Assembly (NCBI GenBank): GCA_963795935.1
Contig: CAWCJO010000005.1
Location: 186,001-250,000, forward strand
Direction of reading: 5' to 3'
Length of the DNA stretch: 64,000 nt
Source of the DNA: JAICMB01 sp963795935
GTDB lineage: Bacteria; Acidobacteriota; Terriglobia; Bryobacterales; Bryobacteraceae
Below the pieces are notes generated by a model. It did not search any database. It was not told the origin of the DNA and worked only from the letters and a program-made list of their open reading frames with translations. This document shows, piece after piece, positions 18,839 through 30,443 of this stretch. A program made the position numbers and the translations under genes. Each line of letters begins with the position of its first letter. Position 1 is the stretch's first letter.

Positions 18839-21800
18839 TCAAAAAAAGACGACCTGCTGAGGCAATATTACGGTCACAGAACCGTTTGCGGCGACAACAG
18901 GGGGCGAGCCTTCCTGTTCGCTTTTTTTATAAAGATCGACAAAATTCTGGTCACCAGGGAGCACAATTTGCTCGATCCAGTCCGCCGCGATCCATTGGCC
19001 AGGGGGCCCGTCCCGCTGTTCCCTTGAAGCCACTGCGGAGGGCGTAGGTTCCACCGTCCTCGGGGGCCGTGAAGACAATGTTCAATTCTCCGGTGTTCTG
19101 TAGATCGGCTACAGATGGAGGGTTGTGATACCAGAAGTAGCCGCGGTACATCCATTTCGTGCGACCTGCGAAATCGAGGACATACAGGTAGGAGTCCTGT
19201 TCGGCGATAATCACTTCCAGCTTTCCATCGCCATCCAGGTCGGCAAAAGCGAAATGACCGCCGCGGTCGAGACTTGTCCCGACTTTCCGCTCATAACTCG
19301 CAAAATGCCAGAGGCGCTCGCCCCGGGCGGTAAGGGCAACGGTATCACCCGCTTTCGTGGTGAGCACAACTTGGCGCTCTCCGCTATGTTCTAGATCGGC
19401 TAGGGCGAGTTCCGAGATTGGAGCGTACTGCTCGATTGGTTCCGGAACTTCCCGTGGACCATAAATGCGCTTCTGACGCCAGAGCAGCTTTCCCTTTTTC
19501 TCTAACGCGTAAACGATGCCAGATTTGATCTCCGGTCACAACTGCGGGGTTTTCCATGGGGGACGAATGCACCCGCAGCCGGGGTGGCAAAACGCGCTCC
19601 GGGAAGCGAATAAGACCAAAGGAGGGCACCCGTTTCTCCCTTCAGCGCGATAATCTGAGAACCAGCCGTTAAGACGATGTCGGCTTGATGATCGCCATCT
19701 AAATTAACCAGCACCGGAACGGAACCCGACGGCCTCGGAACCTGTTTACGCCACATCGTCCGGCCCGAGGAATCGATTGCTTGGACGCCGCCGTCCCAGG
19801 CGGCAACGACTGCCAAATCTGCGCCATCTTTTAGCTGTCCCACGGCCACGCCGCCAAGAAGCTCGCCTCCAACTTCAGCGCGCCAGAGCAGCTTAGCAGC
19901 CCGGTTGTAGGCGTAGACATAGCCAGCCGGGGCTCCGAACAAGAGCAGCGGTTGCTGACCTTCGCCCAGGCTGGCAACCACGGGCGGCGAAGGGTTCGAC
20001 AAAGGATGATATGGAGGAGCGATCGGAAAATTTTGGAGAACCTGTCCCGAGGAAGAGAGCAACTGCCCGGGCTGCCAGAAGGTCGTGGCCACCTCATGCT
20101 TTCCATTCCCGTCGAGGTCCACCAAGGCGGTACCCCCTGTCGGCCCGGCGCTCGCCACAAAACGCGATCCTCGCCCACCAAGGTCCAGCAAAGTGCCTCG
20201 TGGAAGTCGCCCCTCACCGTGTTCGATTCTAAATCCAATTTTGAGGGAACGCGTTGCCATTCCGTACCGCTCCAGTAGGCGAGAGCGAGAGTTGAGCCAA
20301 TCAGCCGCCAGGAGTCCTCAGGTGCGAAGGTCATTTCGATCTGACGCGCGTGCAACGCGGCTGCTTCGAAACAGGCATAGTGCCCGGTCGACACCCAGCC
20401 TGCGGATGGCGCGCTAGTTCCTTCCGGAAGAACTCGCGTCAGGCGTCCCTGTACTGACCGCTCGGAGGTAACATCCTCCAGGTCCAAGCCTAGTTCGGCA
20501 AAGCGGAGCGAACCTTTCCTTGGCTCCTGTCGCTCGTAACTTGCCATCAGAAGATGGTTCCAAGGCGTGATAGCTCGATTAACGTTGGGACTCGCATCCA
20601 GCGCCTCAACCGCGAAGAACGCTTCGCCCTGGAATGCGAGGCCTGGCGGATCGATATGAAATGTGTACTGCCCACCAACGAAACCTCCGGGACCGAGTCC
20701 GCTATGCGCGATCTCGTTTCCATAGGTGTAGTACAAGGTCGCGCGTTTCACGCCGGATGTGTCTGAAATCCGCATCGACACCGGAACACGCTGCCGATTG
20801 TCGGCGAGCTTCGGGAACTTGAGATCGGTTATCACGGGCGGGTCCGTGTCGCCCGTTTCCTTGACCGGTCTCAACCCATCCCCGGGAACCTTCAACTCGC
20901 CAAGCTTGTACAAGGCCAACGCCAACGTACCGGGGCCTTGAATTGCGTCGTAGTAATCCGGGCGATCCACGACCGCGGTGCCCCGAATCAATCCACTGGA
21001 GTGCACAAATGTTGCGAGAGCATAGTTTCCGAACCGTTCCGCTCCTTCGAGCCAGTGCGGATCGGCTGTAACTTCGTAAAGGCGCCGTAGCGCGTTCAGC
21101 CGATCGGCCAACGTCGAGGCCATCTGCGCATGCGGCTGCTCGCGCTTCAAGATGTCCTCTCCAACACGGACGGCCATTCGCAGGTAGGCTTCTTTTCCAG
21201 TAAACAGATACGCGCGTATCGCCGCATCAACGAAACTGGGTTCGCCCGAAAGCCGGTCGGTTGTTCTTGCAGACGTGCTGAACCCGAAATATTTTGTCGC
21301 AGACCTCCAGATAGCGGTTTGCTTCATCAAGCCAGATTGCGATTCTGCGTGCGCTCGAACACCTTGTACAGGCCCACCGCAATGTAGCGGACGGGGAATG
21401 AAGGCTGTACGGTAATTCCCGAGCTTGTTGTTCGGTCCAGTTATCTGGATACAAGGCCTTCCGTCGTTGCTCTTCGATTGAAATGCGAGCAGTAGTTTGC
21501 GAGCCCACTCCTCATATTTGTGTCGCTGCGTTTTCTGGTAGAGAAAGGCAAAGGCATCGATGTAGGTCGCGAGGTAGCCGAGGATCGTTGCTTGATCGCG
21601 CTCCGGCAAGCCATTCCAGTAATTGGCGTGACGGTCGTAAGCCATCGTTCGTTTATCGGTGATGTGATAGCCTGTAAACACCTTCTATTTCATTGCGTAC
21701 CGCGTCCCGATCGAGAGCCCAAAGTTCATCCCACAAAGGCGCCGGATGCTGCAGTTCGTGGCGTTGGCCGTGAATCTCGTCATCTTGAATGTTATAGGCA

Positions 21801-22278
21801 ATATGCTCGCCCCAGGCGAACAAGCCCGGTGGTGCGGCTAACGCAGTGCTTAAGGAAGAAGCGCATGTATTGCTGCGGCGCGCCTCGGCGAACCGTGGGT
21901 CAGAGGTTTCTCTTCGAGAGCAGCGTACAGCAGGCGAACGTTGTCGGTATCCCAAAGGAGGTTCGAGTCTTGGGCCCACAGCACGCTGCTGCGGTCCTTG
22001 CCCCACAGCAGATAATTGCGGTCTTCCTTCCAGCTGGGCCATTTCGGCACGCCATTCCGCCGCCGTGCGCTGTCTTGGGATCTCGAGCGTCCGGAGGTCC
22101 AGCATATGGAGCGAACATCGGCGTATGTATCGGACCGTAGTGATCCCGCCCATACCGGAGAAGGGCATCGGCGTACTTCTGCGCGCCGCCTGCCAGATAA
22201 GAGTTCGCTGGAGCGGCCGCGTAGACACACTGGGTCGCTGGCGCCACCATTACAGAAGTGGAACAGAGTCTTCGCCAT
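18839..22278 (-). CDS. Large FG-GAP/VCBS repeat protein with helical-barrel domain, heavily frameshifted
   Basis: Reading the minus strand across several indels gives a protein of about 1,100 residues. The N-terminal part (LAGGAQKYADALLRYGRDHY, then LLWDTDNVRLLYA and GLFAWGEHIAYNIQDDEIHG) looks like an alpha/alpha-barrel of the lyase or GH88 kind. A beta-rich middle follows. The C-terminal third has repeated propeller blades (ALVDLDGNGKHEVATTFW, LVNLDGDHQADIVL, FADLDGDGKLEVIIAEQ), the FG-GAP calcium-loop pattern. Breaks are near 20120, 19540, 19370 and 18970. The last one lets the frame continue to a stop at 18839 with LPQQVVFF. It is probably extracellular and acts on polysaccharide; that is inference. 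It may be a true pseudogene. Confidence 0.6.
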
Positions 22279-22328
22279 GAAACACCGCCGGAGCCGCTCA
22301 CCGCGCCATGAATCTCGCGCAGGACGGC

Positions 22329-25300
22329 TCAGAAATTGAACTTCAATGCCATCTGGACCACGCGGGCCGAGCGCCATCGATGTGACGTGCCCAAAGAGGG
22401 AGCTGCCCCACGTGGTATTGACTCCATTATAAGCAGACCTGAGTGTGATTAAAGGCATTAAACATTTCCACTCGTATATTGTAATGCGCATGCCCTCGCT
22501 TTTCCTGCGGAGACGTGGAAATTCTTCATCAGCCCGATGTCCCAATTGTTATTGCCAGGCCCGATAAGGATGTCATAACCAGCATTTCCCAGAGTTCCGA
22601 ACGCCGGTTCGCGCAAAGGCGGCGGAATTCCAGTAACTGTACAAGGTAGCCCTGGCTTCCGACTAACGTTCGGGATTTCCGACGAGATCGGGGCGCGTCG
22701 CCGTTCCCGCGGCGGCCGCGAGGTTTCCAATGATACCGATATTCATCGGTAAGCCGGTCGCAAACGCGCCAAATCCGGACACCTGCCAACCAGACGGCCA
22801 TACGCTCCATGCAGATTCTATGACTTTGTTTCCAGAATGGAAGCTCGTAAATGAATGTGACATTAGCAACGTGCGTCCGATTCAAGGATGAAGGCCCGAT
22901 GTCAAGATTGAGGTTAAATGGATCTCTGACCGACCCGCGTTCGATATTTTTGGACCAAGTGTAGTTGGCCAACAACTAAGCAGCCCCTTCGCGTACCGGC
23001 GGCGCGCGCTGATTTGAAGCGAATTATAGTCCGCGAACTGACGGTTTCCAATCTCCGATCACACTCGCATAACCGAGATAAGGTTGGAGGGCGTTGCAAT
23101 TGGTTGGAAGGTGATTGTAGCAATAGTTATAGGGTAGAGCTCCGATCGGTTGTGAATAGAATAGGTTACGGGTTTGCTGGCCAACATAACCCACTTCAAG
23201 AAGCACGTTGCCGGGCAGTGCCCGCTGTACGCCTAAGCTGAACTGATACAAGACTGGAGACTTGAAGTTAGGGAGCGAACAGATTGATGGCGGGGGGGAA
23301 CGATGGCGGCGACTGGCCGCCCGCGGGGTTATCGACATTTCCGTAATTGATCGTGGCTGTTTGCGCTAGCGGATAGTTCACCCCCGGAGAGACGGTCGAG
23401 TAGAAAACGTCGCGAGTGTGGAACAGCCCGGCGCCGCTCTCGAATCGACCGTGTATCCGCAGCCGGGGACCACGCGAATCCCAAGCGTGGATCAAGGAGG
23501 TCCCACTGCGTGGGCACGAACCCCTTTGGGCAGATTGTGGAACAGCGCCGTCGATACCGAGTTGGCGCGAAAATGGAACGCGTCCACAGCCGGACGGCCA
23601 GCCGCTCCCTGGCAGCACGATACCGTTATAAGGATTCCCGGTGCCCTGAAAGGATGGAGCCGTTGCTTGGAATTGATCTGGGGCGCATTGGCTGGGTTGT
23701 AGTACTGCGGGTCGAAGAACGACGCGGCATTGCAGGTCTCGTAAAAGTGGGGCCAGAAATTATACCTAAGACCGATTTCCAGGGTGAGGCTGCGCGCTCA
23801 CCTTCCAACTGTCTTGCGCGAACCCCTCGATGGCATTCGAGCGGAACACATCGAAAACGGGCGATGCCTGTTCCGTGTAGGTGTCAAAGTTGCCCAGAAG
23901 CACGTCGGCCAGGGGATTTTTCGAGTGTCCGAGGATTCAGTGCCGAGGCTGTAAACGTGAAGGAGCCATTCTGGTCCCCATAATTGAGGTCGCTGGTGTT
24001 CAGTCCGGCCCGTTCGATCACGCCGCCGAACTTAAATGTGTGGCCATTCCAGATCCAGGTCAGGTTATCGCGGAAGGTGAAGATCGGACCGCGGTGACCC
24101 GCGTTCAGGTACATCCCTCCGTCGACCAGACTCATCCCGCTGACATTCAGCGTGGGTATTTTGTTGCCTTCCTTGCCGCTGGCCGGATAGACGTAGGGAA
24201 AGTCGATCCCGAACACGCTCCGGTCGGTTCCATTGCCGACGCGGAATAGTTGCTCGTGATCGGTCGAATATCCAAACTGGAATTCGTTGAGAAGAGTCGG
24301 ACGGATCGTTGTCGTAATGTTCAGTCCATAACGGTAGCCGAAGCGGTGCTGCAAATCAGGAACGAGCGGAAACGAGCCTCGGAACGCGTCGCCAAAATTA
24401 AGATGCGTGTCGTTGATGCTCGCGGAGATGTGAGTGAGGCCCAGATTGTAATCCGCTTTGATCTGCGTGATCGGCTGGTTTGTCCAATTCGGGCCGAGTC
24501 CGGAATAATTGCCGCCCGGCAGGTTCGCATTCGCGGCCGGATATAGGCTCAAGAGTCCGGGACCGTTCTGGCTGAAGCGGCTGGCGGGGATGATGGCATT
24601 TGGAAATGGCGCGCCGGTCGAAGGGTCGATCGGCGCCGGGGTGCCCGAACCGGCAAAATTCCCGGCCCGTTCCTGGGCCGTCGGGACTTCCCCGATCGCC
24701 TGCGTGTAATTCCGGATGAGGATCGTTTCATTCGAAACAAAGAAGAAAGCCTTGGTGCGGTCGGTATTCCAGACGTGCGGGATGAACACGGGACCGCCGA
24801 TCGTCCCGCCGAAATCGTTCTGACGCAGGGCGGGAACGGACGCCTGGAATAACGTCCGCGCATTGAACACATTGTTCTGCAGGAATTCAAAGCCGCTTCC
24901 GTGCAAGTCCTTCGTGCCGCTTTTCGTTATGAAGATTTCCTGGGCTCCGCCCCCGCGGCCATACTCCGCAAGGTAGTTTGAAGTCAGAATGATCACCTCC
25001 TGCAGGGAATCGGGACTGGTCATTCCGATCGTGGCGCCGACCTCCATCTGTCCGGATCGCCTCCACGCCGTCCACGGTAACGTGGGCTTGAGAATCGTTC
25101 GATCCGTTGATTGAGAAGCGTCGAATGCCGAAATTGTCGCTGGGCGCGTTGTTGTTCGATTGACGGAGGTTCGATGTTCCGGGTTCCCACATAAGGAGGT
25201 TACCCATGTTTCTTCCGTAAATCGGGATTTCCATCATTTGCTGTTGATCGACGACGCGACCGATTTGCGCGGTCTCACTCTCGACGGGTGGCCGCCGTTG

Positions 25301-25692
25301 CTTTGACGTCTACGGACTCGGAAACCGAGCCCACCTCGAGCGTCAGGCGAACCGACACCTTTGCTCCAGCGCCCAGCAGCAGATCGCTTTCCGTGATCCG
25401 CTTAAAGCCCGAATGTTCGGCGCTGACGCTGTAGACCCCTACCGGAAGGTTGCCGAACACGAAGAATCCGTTGCCTTCGGAAGTAACGCCTCGCTCCAGC
25501 CCCGTGCCGGTATGGAGAGCGGAGATTGTCGCGCCCGGGAACCGCCGCCCCTGAATCCACGACAAACCCCGAAATTTCTCCGGAATTGAAGTGCTGCGCC
25601 ATCAAACCTCGAGGCGCATGTACAGAGATCGCGACCGCTAAAACGGCAGTCAACCCAAACCGCAGAGACATACGCTGCTCCGATCTAAACAT
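22329..25692 (-). pseudogene. TonB-dependent receptor with carboxypeptidase-like N-terminal domain, degraded
   Basis: The pieces in order are a signal peptide (FGLTAVLAVAISVHAPRG), a carboxypeptidase regulatory-like beta-sandwich (GNGFFVFGNLPVGVYSVSAE) and a plug region (FSINGSNDSQAHVTVDGVEA, then SNYLAEYGRGGGAQEIFITK). After these come a long barrel section in one frame (23884-25047) and scattered barrel pieces down to QMALKFNF and a stop at 22329. At least seven frame changes occur, most densely below 23.9 kb. Some barrel stretches (about 23.3-23.9 kb) are hard to align at all. Density of damage exceeds that of the other receptors here, so I favour a real pseudogene plus sequence errors. 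Confidence 0.7.
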
Positions 25693-25981
25693 ATCCTTCT
25701 CCGGAGGCGTATCGCTTCAACTCCTGATTCCAGCCCGAAGTCCAAACCCGGTAGAATAAGAGAGTTCCGCCTCGGGGGGGGAAGCTTGCTTTTGCTATCG
25801 TCGAAATAGATTATAGCGGAATGGGCATTGGTGTCAACGGAAAAGATGCTGCTTTGTAAAATTTACCGCGCTGCTGGACCACCCTAGTCGTCAGCACGGC
25901 ATCACCTTCACGCGACCGGTGAGGTGAACCGCTCGATGTTGCCCGCTTTCGTCCGGCGGAGCGCCTGTATCCCGCCTTGAA
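25693..25981. other. 289-base junction upstream of the truncated tolC copy
   Basis: No gene was found. It contains a run of eight G near 25774 and an AT-rich patch at 25800-25865. It contains no ATG-initiated frame that could supply the missing 5' end of the tolC copy that begins at 25982. It is the novel joint of the repeat structure. Confidence 0.5.
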
Positions 25982-27495
25982 CACCGGCACGGAGGCCCTC
26001 GTCGGAGTCAACAACGGCGGCGGCGCGACTTCCACTGCAAGCGGCAGCGCGGTGGTTTCGCAGATCGGACCCGTTACGCCAACCTGGATCCAACGCTGCA
26101 AAGCAGCACGATTTTCTCGCACTTGACCTATCCGCAGGTCAACACCGATCGTGAGCGGGACAAGCAGTCTGGTTTCGACGCAGCGGGGTTATTACAACAC
26201 CCTGCAACAGGGCCTGATCACGGGAGGCATTGTGCGATACAGCGACAATGAATCGTATTTCGAGGGAGAGCACGCCCACGGACGTTCTGGATCCTTCGGT
26301 CGCGCCGAGCATGCAGTTCTACATCCAACATCCGTTTCTGCAAGGATTCGGAGTCGGTCTGAACAGCCGCTTCATTCGCATCGCCAAGAACAACGTCATA
26401 GCCGCCCGAGGCACTTTTGAGGCGCAGTTGCTCAACCTCGTCGCTAATGTGCTCAACCTGTATTGGGACCTCGTGAGCGATCTCGACGACCTTAAAGGCC
26501 GCCAGGAGGCGTTGGATTTCGCGCAGAAATTCCTCCAGGACACCACCGCCGAGATCAAGCTCGGCGTCTTGTCCGGAGTCGATATCTATAGCCCGCAAGC
26601 CGAAGTAGCGGCCCGCCGCCAGGACCTCATCATCGCCCAGGCCGCATTACAGCAGCAGGAAATCCTGCTCAAAAACGCCCTGAGCCGGGACGGCATTGCC
26701 GACCCCGCAATCGAAGATGTCAGCATCGTGCCGCTCGATCATATTCAGGTCCCCGAGGCCGACGATGTCCCGCCCTTGCGCCAACTGGTCGCCACGGCTC
26801 TGAAGAAGCGCAGCGATATCGCCGTGTCGGAGCTCAACGCGCGCACCGCCGAAATCTCCACCGAGGGAACCGCCAACGTCTTGCTGCCCTCCTTGACCGG
26901 ACTCGCTTCGGAAACTTTGAACGGCTTGGCCGGCACTCCCGTGCCCTCCGCCGGTCAGGTGGACCCGTACTTCGTGGGCGGTTATGGAACCGCCGCCGCG
27001 CAGCTCCTCCGCCGCAACTTCCCCACCAATCGCGCCGCCGCGCAGTTGTCCGGCCAAGTGCTGGTCGATCACATCGACAATGGCGACTACGGCTTCGAGC
27101 AACTGCAGTTGCGCCAGACCCAATTGCTCACCCGCCGCGACATGAATCAGTTGGTCGTCGATATTTCCAACCAGACCGTGGCGCTGCGCCAGGCGCGGGC
27201 GCGCTACAAGGCCGCGGTGGACGCCCTCCAGTTGCAGCAGGAACTTCTTAAGGGCGAGCAGGCCAAGTTTTCCCTCGGCGCCAGCACCACCGCCGCCGTC
27301 ATCGTGGCGCAGCGCAGCCTCATCGCCGCCCAATCGGCCGAAGGCGCGGCCCTCACCGCCTACGTGCATGCGCGCATCTCGCTCGACCAGGTGCTCGGCG
27401 AGACCCTCGCAAAAAACCACGTCTCCATCGACGAAGGCTTGAACGGCCGCGTCGCCAGGGAATCGTCAATTCCAATTGCCCCCGCGGTCCCCTGA
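25982..27495 (+). pseudogene. 5'-truncated copy of the second tolC (right copy of the direct repeat)
   Basis: The copy lacks the signal peptide and first 126 codons of the gene at 16868. One lost and two gained bases between 26080 and 26262 break its 5' part. From about 26262 it stays in one frame to a stop at 27493. Protein differences from the parent are few: Ala for Thr in EADDVPP, Thr for Ala in GTPVP, Ala for Thr in LGAST. The C-terminus changes to RESSIPIAPAVP. It cannot be exported as it stands. The direct repeat proper ends at 27474; the last seven codons are unique to this copy. Confidence 0.9.
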
Positions 27496-27805
27496 TTTTC
27501 TCGATCACCGCAATCCGCAAAAAAAGATGCTCAACTGCCGCAACAACTTACGCGATTCCCGCCGCTCCCCTTGCGCGCCGCCGCCGCGCACCCGAGCTAT
27601 TCTTTGCACAGGAGTCCGTTGCTCTTTCGTCAGAGAGGCGGATCGTTAAAGCGTGGGAGCATCCCGGGCAACCCCGCGAAAATCTGCGAGTGACGAACGG
27701 CCACCATTCCGTGATGTGGGTTCCGCGCCGTAGCGGGTGAACAACACGGATCGGGAGGGCCTCCCCAGAAAGTTCGAAAAAAGGCAGGAAAATGGACGAA
27801 GTCGG
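27496..27805. other. 310-base interval between the tolC copy and hisA
   Basis: No gene or RNA motif was recognised. It lies between convergent reading directions (tolC copy plus, his operon minus), so transcription terminators would be expected, but no clear stem with a T tail was found. Confidence 0.45.
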
Positions 27806-28495
27806 CTAACCGGCGGTAAGCCGCGCCAGCTCGTCCAATTGCAATCGGCCGGTGTAAATGGCCATTCCCAGCGCTGCGTGTATGTTCATGCGCTGCAGCT
27901 CCCGGATATCGTCGAGCGTAGTGATGCCGCCCGCCGCCGTAATCTCGTAAGACGTTTTGGCGCGCAGCCGCCGGAACCAGTCGAGATCGGTGCCTTGCAT
28001 CATGCCCTCCTTATCCACATAGGTGCACAGGAATCCGGAGCAGTACGGCTCCAAATGCTGCAGCACATCTTCGGCGCTGACGTCGGTCTCCTCGCGCCAA
28101 CCCTTGACGACTACCTTGCCGCCCTTGGAATCGAGCGCAATGATCAGGCGCTCCGGTCCGACCGCGCGCGCGATCTCTTCGAGCAGCCGGCCGATCGAAC
28201 GCCGCCGTGCCCACGATCACGCGATACGCCCCTTGATCGAGCAGCGCCTTGGCGCGTTCCGCCGAGCGCACTCCGCCGCCGACGCGCGGATCGGCGCGCG
28301 CGCAGCCAGCAGCTCAACAATGTCGTCGTTCGATCCCGTGCCCATGGCGGCATCCAGATCGATCACCTGAATCTGCGGAAAAGCCGCGAACTTCTCCAGC
28401 ATGGCTAACGGCGAGTCGCCTTCCAGCGCCTTCTCCCGCCCCTGAACAAGCTGCACCACCTTGCCGCCCATCAGATCGATGCACGGAATGATCAT
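27806..28495 (-). CDS. hisA: Phosphoribosylformimino-5-aminoimidazole carboxamide ribotide isomerase, frameshifted
   Basis: HisA is the (beta/alpha)8-barrel isomerase of histidine synthesis. The start MIIPCIDLMGGKVVQLVQG carries the catalytic Asp, and VIDLDAAMGTGSNDDIVELL follows. The other frames hold GGVRSAERAKALLDQGAYRV, LIIALDSKGGKVVVKGW, TYVDKEGMMQGTDLDWF with the second catalytic Asp, and AAGGITTLDDIRELQ. Two indels (near 28297 and 28196) split it, but all family motifs are present and the total length of about 230 is normal. It is the last gene of the his operon and begins where hisF ends. Confidence 0.92.
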
Positions 28496-28499
28496 GTGC

Positions 28500-29266
28500 G
28501 CCGGCCTCACCGGCACGTCGCGCTGCCTGCAGATAGTCCTTCAGATCCGCCACCGTGTAGGTGCCGTAATGAAAAATCGACGCCGCCAGCGCCGCGTCCG
28601 CCAGGCCCTCCGTCAGACACGCGCTCGAAATCCTCGGGCTTACCCGCTCCGCCCGAGGCGATCACCGGAATATGCGTAGCGTGCGACACCGTGCGCGCGT
28701 CAATTCGCAATCGAAGCCCCGCTGCACTCCGTCGGTGTCCATGGAAGTGAGCAGAATTTCGCCCGCCCCCAGCGCCTCGCCTTCGCTGCGCCCACTCGAC
28801 GGCATCGATCCCCTCATCGTCGCGGCCGCCGCGCGTATACACATTCCACGCCTCCGCCCGCGTTCCGCCGCGCATCGATGGCGAGCACCACCGCCTGCGC
28901 GCCGAATTCCTCGCTCAATTCCGCGATCAGAGTCCGGACGGCGAACCGCCGCGGTGTTGACGCTGATCTTGTCCGCCCCCGCCAGCAGAATACGCCGCGC
29001 ATCCGCGATCGACCGAATGCCGCCGTCCGACCGTGAGCGGGATGAAACACTCGTCGCGCAGTGCGCGCAACAACGTCCGCCATGATCTCGCGCGCATCGC
29101 TCGAAGCGGTGATGTCGAGAAACACGAGCTCATCGGCGCCCTGGGCGTTGTAGCGCTCGGCCAACTCCACCGGATCGCCGGCATCGCGCAGATTGACGAA
29201 ATTCACGCCCTTCACCACGCGGCCGCCCGTGACGTCCAGGCACGGAATGATGCGTTTCGCTAACAC
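28500..29266 (-). CDS. hisF: Imidazole glycerol phosphate synthase cyclase subunit, frameshifted
   Basis: HisF makes imidazole glycerol phosphate with ammonia from HisH. VLAKRIIPCLDVTGGRVVKG marks the start, with the GTG at 29266 overlapping the hisH stop. LVFLDITASSDAR, DECFIPLTVGG, LLAGADKISVNTAAV, AEAWNVYTRGGRDDEGI and GEILLTSMDTDGVQRGFD follow in four or more frames, and IPVIASGGAGKPEDFE holds the phosphate-binding loop. The breaks I reconstructed (near 29083, 29030, 28943 and 28865) are all one-base insertions. Both catalytic aspartates (CLD and SMDTDG) are present. The exact stop cannot be placed because the end reads in frame with hisA. Confidence 0.9.
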
Positions 29267-29858
29267 AGCTCGACGAAGTTCCTGACGATTCGAATCCCAA
29301 TGGGCCCGACTTCTCGGGATGAAACTGCACGCCGAAAATGTTGCCGCAATCGAGCACGGCCGTGTAGGGAACCGTGTACGCGCATGTTGCCGCCGCCGCG
29401 TCCGTAACCGGCGCATAGATAGCTGTGCGCGAAATAGATATATGGCGCGGCGCCGAGCCCTGCCAGAAGCCTCGAACGGCGCAGCGGCTCGATTTCATTC
29501 CAGCCCATGTGCGGCACCCGCGCCGTCTCTCGGAAAGCGCCGGACCATACCCGGGAAAATTCCGAACCCTGCGCTCTCCGGCGCTTCTTCGCTCCGCTGA
29601 ACAGCGCCTGCAGTCCCAGGCAGATACCCAGAAACGGCGCGCCGGCGCGGATGCGCTCGAGCAACGCCTCGCGCACCTGCATTCGATCGAGCGCCCGCAT
29701 CATCTGCCCGAAATGTCCGACGCCCGGCAGAATGATCTTGCCCGCGTCGCCCAGCTCGTCTGCCGTGGTGAAGCAGCTCATACTCGGCGCCGATCTCGTC
29801 CAGCGTGTTCTGCACGGAGCGCAGGTTTCCCGCCCCATAATCGAGGATTGCTGATCAT
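29260..29858 (-). CDS. hisH: Imidazole glycerol phosphate synthase glutaminase subunit, frameshifted
   Basis: HisH is the glutamine amidotransferase that feeds ammonia to HisF. The N-terminus AILDYGAGNLRSVQNTLDEI is restored by removing one inserted C directly after the ATG at 29858. Further frames give DAGKIILPGVGHFGQMM, the nucleophile elbow FLGICLGLQALFSG with the catalytic Cys, VPHMGWNEIEPL, and the His-Glu pair in FGVQFHPEKSGPLG. All catalytic residues are therefore present. The start overlaps the hisB stop (ATGA), and the stop overlaps the GTG of hisF. Confidence 0.9.
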
Positions 29859-30443
29859 AAAAGCCCCTTGGTGGATGGCAGTTGATCCTTCAACCGCGCA
29901 TCTTTCGAGCAGGCATACCGCAGCGCCCGCGCAAAACATTTGAAAATCGCTTCGATTTTGTGATGGTTCGACCGGCCGTAGAGCACCTTGGCATGCAGAT
30001 TCGCGCCCGCATGGTTGACGAAACCGCCGAAGAAATCTTCGACCAGCTCCGTCTGCAGATCGCCCACCAACGCGCACGCGAACTTTGTCTTTGTAGACGA
30101 GCGCCGGCCGGCCGCCTAGATCGAGCGCCACAACGCCAGCGTTTCATCCATCGGCATCACGAAATATCCGGCGCGATTGATTCCCTTGCGGTCGCCCAGC
30201 GCCTTCGAAACGAGCTGCCCCAGCACGATGCCGACGTCTTCGACCGTGTGGTGCTGGTCCACATCCAGATCGCCCTCGGCTTTCAGCTTCAGATCGAAGC
30301 CGCCGTGCTTTGAGAAAAGCTCCAGCATGTGATCGAAAAATCGAATGCCGGTCGAGATTTCGTACTTGCCGCGCCCCTCGATCCTCAACGAGCCGCTGAT
30401 CCGCGTCTCTTTGGTATTGCGTTCAATCGCTAGCAGATCTCAT
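29855..30443 (-). CDS. hisB: Imidazoleglycerol-phosphate dehydratase, monofunctional, frameshifted
   Basis: HisB dehydrates imidazole glycerol phosphate. The gene encodes only the dehydratase domain (about 195 residues), without the histidinol-phosphatase domain found in enteric HisB. Metal-ligand motifs are GIRFFDHMLELFSKHGGFDL and DQHHTVEDVGIVLGQ in the first frame. The later frames hold VVALDLGGRPALVY, VEDFFGGFVNHAGANLH and NHHKIEAIFKCFARAL. ATG at 30443 needs one base removed to join IERNTKETRISGSL. Its start overlaps the end of the HAD gene. Because it lacks a phosphatase domain, a separate histidinol-phosphatase is needed, probably the HAD gene upstream. Confidence 0.92.

Noticed and set aside
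25811..26122. Minus-strand frame of 103 codons over the tolC repeat
   Set aside because: It is a shadow of the repeated tolC segment. The same minus-strand frame appears at the left copy.
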